Source: an uncultured Collinsella sp. (GTDB lineage: Bacteria; Actinomycetota; Coriobacteriia; Coriobacteriales; Coriobacteriaceae). From it: 9,207 nucleotides of DNA. The notes beneath the pieces were generated by a model. It made no database searches. It was not told the origin of the DNA and was given only the letters and a program-made list of their open reading frames with translations. This document shows positions 5,168-9,207 of this stretch, in pieces. The translations under genes were made by a program, and so were the position numbers. The stretch's first letter is position 1; each line of letters opens with the position of its first letter. The stretch spans positions 1-9,207 of the forward strand of contig USMH01000030.1 in assembly GCA_900555745.1 (NCBI GenBank), in the 5' to 3' direction.

Positions 5168-5249
5168 GTCCCCGAATGCCGGCACATAAGGAACGTCCCC
5201 AGCTGCCGGCACTTGGGGACGTTCCATTTGGGCCAGCCGTTGGGGACAG
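5168..5249. repeat. GTCCCC/GGGGAC repeat cluster with hairpin
   Basis: An 18-nt unit, GTCCCC-x3-TGCCGGCAC, occurs twice in direct orientation (5168-5185 and 5195-5212), identical outside the three middle bases. The second copy is embedded in an inverted repeat in which GGAACGTCCCCA at 5190-5201 pairs with 5214-5225 over 12 bp, with a 12-nt loop. A further GGGGACAG lies at 5242-5249, matching the octamers at 559 and 593. The cluster sits just past the 3' end of gltD and could act as its transcript end, though no T-run follows. GGGGACGTTCC-type palindromes are often REP-like sequences tied to RAYT transposases. No such gene is in the window. Confidence 0.7.
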
Positions 5250-5279
5250 CCCTTGTCGATTCAGCTGTGGACAGCCGCC

Positions 5280-6761
5280 TTACAGCTCCAGCGCCTCGGC
5301 GACTTCGGCAGCGCAGGCCAGGGCGTCGGCCATGGCGCTCACCACGAGCGAGCTGCCGTTGCGAGCGTCACCGGCAACATACACCGGCACGGCATCCGCG
5401 GAGACGCCGTCGACACGTGCCGCAAGATGCGAGCCCTCGGCGGCCATCACGGGCAGCGGACGACCAGCGGTGGCAACAGGCACGCCTACCGCATCGAACA
5501 CGCCATGCTCAGGACCCGTAAAGCCGCAGGCGATCAGCACCAGCTGCGCCGGCACCTCGTGCTCGGAGCCCGCAATGCGTTCAGGCTTGCCGGCCGACCA
5601 ATCTAGGTCGGCCACGCGCAGGCCCGTGGCAGTGCCCTTCTTATCCAGCAGTACCTCGAGCGTATCCACGCCCCAAGCGCGCATCTCGCCGCCCATGGCA
5701 GCGATGGCCTCCTGCTGGCCGTAGTCGGTCTTCTTAACGTTTGGCCACTGCGGCCAGGGGTTGCTCGCCGCGCGCGCATCAGGCGCCGCCGGCAAGAACT
5801 CAAACTGGCGCACGCTGCGCGCACCCTGACGTACCGCGGTGCCCACGCAGTCGTTACCGGTATCGCCGCCGCCAATGACCACGACGTCCAAGCCGCGTGC
5901 ATCGATGGCAGGCTCACCGCCATCGAGCACCGAGACGGTCGAAGCCGTCAGATAGTCCACGGCATACACCACGCCGGGGGCGTCAATGTTCGCAGCCGAA
6001 AGCCCGCGCGGGGCACGGGCACCAGCAGCCACCACGACAGCGTCAAAGTCATCGAGCTTGGCCGCCACCGCAGGGTCCGTCACGTCGGCACTCAGCTCAA
6101 ACACAATGCCCAACTCGCGCATGAGCGCCACGCGACGCTCGACCACGGACTTCTTGAGTTTCATGTTGGGAATGCCGTACATGAGCAGGCCGCCCGGGCG
6201 GTCGTCACGCTCAAACACCGTCACGCGGGCACCGCGACGCGCGAGCTCCCACGCAGCCACCAGGCCAGCCGGGCCGGAACCAACCACGGCGACCGGAGGC
6301 GCGTCCTCTCCCGCCGGCTCAAAGCGGCGCGGACCGCCATTTGCCCACTCATGGTCGCTGATCGCGCGCTCGTTGTCGTGAATCGTCGTGGGCTGGCCGT
6401 CGACCGAGCCCAGGTTGCACGCAGCCTCGCACAGCGCCGGGCACACGCGGCTCGTGAACTCGGGCATGGGCGAGGTGAGTGACAGACGCTCGGCAGCCTC
6501 GTCCCAGCGGCCGCGATACACTAGCTCGTTCCACTCGGGAATCAGGTTGTGCAGCGGGCAGCCACTCGGACGCGCCTTGCCAAAGCTCGCACCCATCTGA
6601 CAAAACGCCACACCGCACATCATGCAGCGGCTCGCCTGGGCACGGCGCGCATCGTCGTCGAGCTCCACGTACAGCGGATCGAAATCGCGGCTGCGCTCCT
6701 CCACGGGGCGCAGCCCGTGGGTCACGCGATCGATATCAAGAAAAGCACCGGGCTTACCCAT
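5280..6761 (-). CDS. gltD: Glutamate synthase small (beta) subunit
   Basis: The 493-residue protein has the usual length and domain order of GltD, which oxidises NAD(P)H through FAD and passes electrons over iron-sulfur clusters to GltB for glutamate formation from 2-oxoglutarate and glutamine. The N-terminal cluster region shows Cys46, Cys49, Cys54 and Cys68 (CMMCGVAFC, GCPLHN) and Cys107, Cys111 and Cys115 (CPALCEAAC). The FAD-binding glycine motif GSGPAG is at 161-166, followed by ERDDRPGGLLMYGIP. The NAD(P)H motif GGGDTG is at 297-302. The closing FAD motif is GDARNGSSLVVSAM (464-477), which departs from the usual GDxRRGQSLVVWAI. The start is ATG at 6761, with AAGGAGG (6772-6778) inside the end of gltB. 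Only 5 nt separate the genes, so coupled translation is likely. No gene follows in the operon. Confidence 0.97.
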   Translation of the reverse strand: MGKPGAFLDIDRVTHGLRPVEERSRDFDPLYVELDDDARRAQASRCMMCGVAFCQMGASFGKARPSGCPLHNLIPEWNELVYRGRWDEAAERLSLTSPMPEFTSRVCPALCEAACNLGSVDGQPTTIHDNERAISDHEWANGGPRRFEPAGEDAPPVAVVGSGPAGLVAAWELARRGARVTVFERDDRPGGLLMYGIPNMKLKKSVVERRVALMRELGIVFELSADVTDPAVAAKLDDFDAVVVAAGARAPRGLSAANIDAPGVVYAVDYLTASTVSVLDGGEPAIDARGLDVVVIGGGDTGNDCVGTAVRQGARSVRQFEFLPAAPDARAASNPWPQWPNVKKTDYGQQEAIAAMGGEMRAWGVDTLEVLLDKKGTATGLRVADLDWSAGKPERIAGSEHEVPAQLVLIACGFTGPEHGVFDAVGVPVATAGRPLPVMAAEGSHLAARVDGVSADAVPVYVAGDARNGSSLVVSAMADALACAAEVAEALEL

Positions 6762-6766
6762 GGCAC

Positions 6767-9207
6767 TTACGCCTCCTTCTTGGTTGAAGCAACAGAGCTG
6801 GCGGCGGGCACAGCGCCAGCGACACCACCCGCCACATCAAAGCGAGCGACATCCGCGGCACTCGCGCGACCGGTCACAATGTCAAACGCCAGCTCCTCAG
6901 CCTGTGCATGCGTCTTGCCCACGGCCTCGGCCACAGCGACAATCGCCAGCACGCGCTCGTACTCGGTCGGAATGACCTTCACAAAGTGCTTACTCATCGT
7001 CTCAAAGCTGTAGAGCAGCTTAATGCCGCGCGGGCTCTGCGTCGCATCCACGTGCTCTTGGATGAGCGCACGAATCTGCGCCAGCTCGTCGGCCGTCGGG
7101 GCCTTGAGCTCCACGCTCTCGTGGTTCACGCGGGCGTCGAGCGTGCCGTATTGGTCAAAGACATAGGCCACGCCGCCCGTCATGCCGGCGGCAAAGTTCT
7201 GCCCGACCTCGCCCAGGATGAGCGCCAGACCGCCCGTCATGTACTCGCAGCCATGGTTGCCGCAGCCCTCGACCACCACGGTGGCACCAGAGTTGCGCAC
7301 GGCAAAACGCTGGCCGGCAAGACCGTTAATGAAGCCGCGGCCGCTCGTGGCACCAAAGAACGCAACGTTGCCCACGATGATGTTCTCGTCGAACTTGTAG
7401 GTCGCATGCGGGTTGGGGCGCACCGATACCTCGCCGCCCGAAAGACCCTTGCCAAAGTAATCGTTGGCGTCGCCGCACACGTTGAGCGTAATGCCGCGCG
7501 GCAGAAAGGCGCCAAAGCTCTGACCGGCCGAACCATCGCAATCGATGGTGATGGAGCCGGCGGGCAGGCCCTCGGGATGCGCCTTGGTCACCGCGTTGCC
7601 CAGGATGGTGCCCACGCAGCGGTTGACGTTGGCGATATCGGCGCGGAAGCGAATCGGACGCAGGTGCGCACGGGCATCGGCCGTATAGGGCACAAACAAC
7701 GTGGAGTCGAGCGTCTTGTCGAGCTCGCTGTCGGCAGCCATCTGGGGCAGGAAGTGACGGCCGTCGGCGCCCGGGATGTGGGCACCAAACTCACAGGTCG
7801 CGCTTGCCAGCACGGGCGACAGATCGAGCAGGTTGGCCTTGCGGTTGCCCGGGACCTCGATCTGGCGCAGGCACTCGGGATGGCCGACCATCTCGTCGAC
7901 GGTGCGGAAGCCCAGGCTCGCCATGACCTCGCGCAGCTGCTCGGCAACAAAGAGCATAAAGTGCTCGACGTGCTCTGGCTTGCCGCGGAAGCCGCGACGC
8001 AGACGGCAGTTTTGCGTAGCGATGCCGGCCGGGCAGGTATCCTGCTGGCAGTCGCGCTGCATGAGGCAGCCCATGGAGATGAGCGGCATGGTCGCAAAGC
8101 CAAACTCCTCGGCACCCAGCAGGCAGGCGACGGCGACGTCGGTGCCGTCCATGAGCTTGCCGTCGGCCTCGAGTACCACGCGCGAGCGCAGGCCGTTTTG
8201 CAGCAACGTCTGTTGAGCCTCGGCAAGGCCAAGCTCCAGCGGCAGACCGGCGTGCCAGATCGAATCGCGCGCCGCAGCACCGGAGCCGCCGTTGTGGCCG
8301 CCGATCAAGATCTTGTCGGCGGCACCCTTGGCCACACCGGTGGCGATGGTGCCGACGCCGGCCTCGCTGACCAGCTTGACCGACACGCGTGCGCCGGGGT
8401 TGGCGTTCTTAAGATCGAAGATAAGCTCCGCCAGGTCCTCGATGGAGTAGATGTCGTGGTGCGGCGGAGGCGAGATCAGGCCGATACCGGGTGTGGACTG
8501 ACGGACCTCGGCAATCCAAGGGTAGACCTTCTTGCCGGGCAGGTGACCGCCCTCGCCGGGCTTGGCGCCCTGGGCCATCTTGATCTGAATCTCGAAGGCG
8601 CTGCACAGGTAGCGGCTCGTCACGCCAAAGCGCGCGCTTGCCACCTGCTTGATTGCGGAATTCTTGGAGTCACCGTTAGCCAGCGGGGTCTCGCGACGCG
8701 GATCCTCGCCGCCCTCGCCCGAGTTGGAACGGCCGTGCAGGCGGTTCATGGCGATGGCCATGCACTCGTGTGCCTCTTTGCTGATGGAACCGTACGACAT
8801 GGCGCCGGTGTTAAAGCGGCGGACGATGTTGAGCGCGGGCTCCACCTCGTCGAGCGAAACCGGCGTGCGGCCGCTGGCATTAAAGTCGAGCAGGTCGCGT
8901 AGGCGCACGGCACGACCGGTGCGGTGCAGGCGCTCGCTGTACTCCTTAAAGGTGTCGTAGCTGCCCTCGCGGCAGGCGGTCTGCAGCAGATAGACGGTCT
9001 GCGGATCGATCAGGTGATCCTCGCCGCCGAGCGGGCGCCACTTGGTCAGACCCAGTGTGGGCAGCTGATCGGGAGCCGGACTCTTAAGGATGGCGAGCGC
9101 GGCGTCATAGCGCTCATTCTGCTCGCGTTCGACATCCTCGACGCCCATACCACCCACACGGCTCACCGTGCCGGCGAAGTACGCGTTGACGAACTCCGGC
9201 GTAAAGC
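6767..9207 (-). CDS. gltB: Glutamate synthase large (alpha) subunit, 5' end outside window
   Basis: The frame is open to the window edge. The 812 visible residues are the C-terminal half or so of GltB (about 1,500 residues in full), and the N-terminal glutamine amidotransferase domain is off the right side. Present are the segment TVSRVGGMG that precedes the synthase domain, and the FMN-binding synthase barrel beginning near RFNTGAMSYGS. The barrel includes GVAKGAADKILIGGHNGGSG and the 3Fe-4S cysteines in Cys-x5-Cys-x4-Cys (codons at 8066-8068, 8048-8050 and 8033-8035). The C-terminal beta-helix GXGXG domain follows (about 7100-7500), with GDANDYFGKGLSGG and MTGGLALILGEVGQNF. The protein funnels ammonia from glutamine to 2-oxoglutarate and reduces the imine with electrons from GltD. 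The Ala/Ser-rich tail ends in STKKEA. The GTG at 9166 is an internal valine, not a start. gltD follows after 5 nt. Confidence 0.98.
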   Translation of the reverse strand, partial: FTPEFVNAYFAGTVSRVGGMGVEDVEREQNERYDAALAILKSPAPDQLPTLGLTKWRPLGGEDHLIDPQTVYLLQTACREGSYDTFKEYSERLHRTGRAVRLRDLLDFNASGRTPVSLDEVEPALNIVRRFNTGAMSYGSISKEAHECMAIAMNRLHGRSNSGEGGEDPRRETPLANGDSKNSAIKQVASARFGVTSRYLCSAFEIQIKMAQGAKPGEGGHLPGKKVYPWIAEVRQSTPGIGLISPPPHHDIYSIEDLAELIFDLKNANPGARVSVKLVSEAGVGTIATGVAKGAADKILIGGHNGGSGAAARDSIWHAGLPLELGLAEAQQTLLQNGLRSRVVLEADGKLMDGTDVAVACLLGAEEFGFATMPLISMGCLMQRDCQQDTCPAGIATQNCRLRRGFRGKPEHVEHFMLFVAEQLREVMASLGFRTVDEMVGHPECLRQIEVPGNRKANLLDLSPVLASATCEFGAHIPGADGRHFLPQMAADSELDKTLDSTLFVPYTADARAHLRPIRFRADIANVNRCVGTILGNAVTKAHPEGLPAGSITIDCDGSAGQSFGAFLPRGITLNVCGDANDYFGKGLSGGEVSVRPNPHATYKFDENIIVGNVAFFGATSGRGFINGLAGQRFAVRNSGATVVVEGCGNHGCEYMTGGLALILGEVGQNFAAGMTGGVAYVFDQYGTLDARVNHESVELKAPTADELAQIRALIQEHVDATQSPRGIKLLYSFETMSKHFVKVIPTEYERVLAIVAVAEAVGKTHAQAEELAFDIVTGRASAADVARFDVAGGVAGAVPAASSVASTKKEA
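6772..6778 (-). promoter_or_regulatory. gltD ribosome binding site inside the 3' end of gltB
   Basis: On the - strand AAGGAGG forms part of the last codons of gltB and stands 10 nt before the gltD ATG. Ribosomes finishing gltB would uncover and feed this site, which suits the fixed ratio needed for the two-subunit enzyme. Confidence 0.8.

Noticed and set aside
4912..5724. + strand open frame crossing the intergenic region into gltD
   Set aside because: It runs through the GTCCCC repeats and then antisense to gltD. The predicted protein is Ser/Ala/Pro/Arg-rich without domain features.
6908..8902. Long + strand open frame (664 codons) over gltB
   Set aside because: It is antisense to well-conserved glutamate synthase motifs. 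Its openness follows from GC-rich codon use, with no ribosome binding site or family resemblance.

Overview
The window looks like chromosomal DNA of a high-GC Gram-positive gut anaerobe, most likely a coriobacterium close to Collinsella. I infer this from the GC-rich codon use, the strong purine-rich ribosome binding sites, the small two-helix membrane/zinc-ribbon protein, and intergenic hairpins built on GGGGAC/GTCCCC. No rRNA or species marker is present, so the genus is a judgement from recall.

Layout, left to right. (1) 6-548, + strand: a small heavy-metal-associated (CopZ-like) protein and a CsoR-family repressor, probably the tail of a copper-homeostasis operon whose start, perhaps a P-type ATPase, lies left of the window. 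(2) 549-694: an intergenic region with a perfect 18-bp inverted repeat carrying GGGGACAG. (3) 695-1168, +: a membrane protein with a C-terminal zinc ribbon. A bidirectional terminator (1232-1268) separates it from the converging gene. (4) 1302-2672, -: a metal-dependent amidohydrolase with all expected metal ligands. (5) 2821-4120: a 356-residue orphan protein on the - strand, with an AbiEi-like N-terminal region and a PD-(D/E)XK nuclease-like C-terminal region. It is bracketed by three copies of a roughly 58-bp palindromic repeat, one after its 3' end and two before its 5' end. (6) 4148-4864, -: an unrecognised 238-residue protein with a GTG start and a leader that could fold over its ribosome binding site. 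(7) 4865-5279: an intergenic stretch without a credible gene that ends in a second GTCCCC/GGGGAC repeat cluster. (8) 5280-9207, -: the glutamate synthase operon, with gltB (5' end outside the window) followed 5 nt later by gltD.

The gltBD pair works together: GltB makes two glutamates from 2-oxoglutarate and glutamine-derived ammonia, using electrons that GltD takes from NAD(P)H. The copper pair also works together: CsoR releases DNA on binding Cu(I), and the chaperone passes copper to an exporter. The other genes have no clear functional link to their neighbours.

The part most worth a second look is 2821-4120. A predicted nuclease/antitoxin-like gene without a visible partner is framed by a repeat with 15-16-bp arms and an exactly conserved 27-nt interior. 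Nothing in the window proves mobility or a defence role. All other genes are recognisable housekeeping or metal-handling functions, or conserved hypotheticals.
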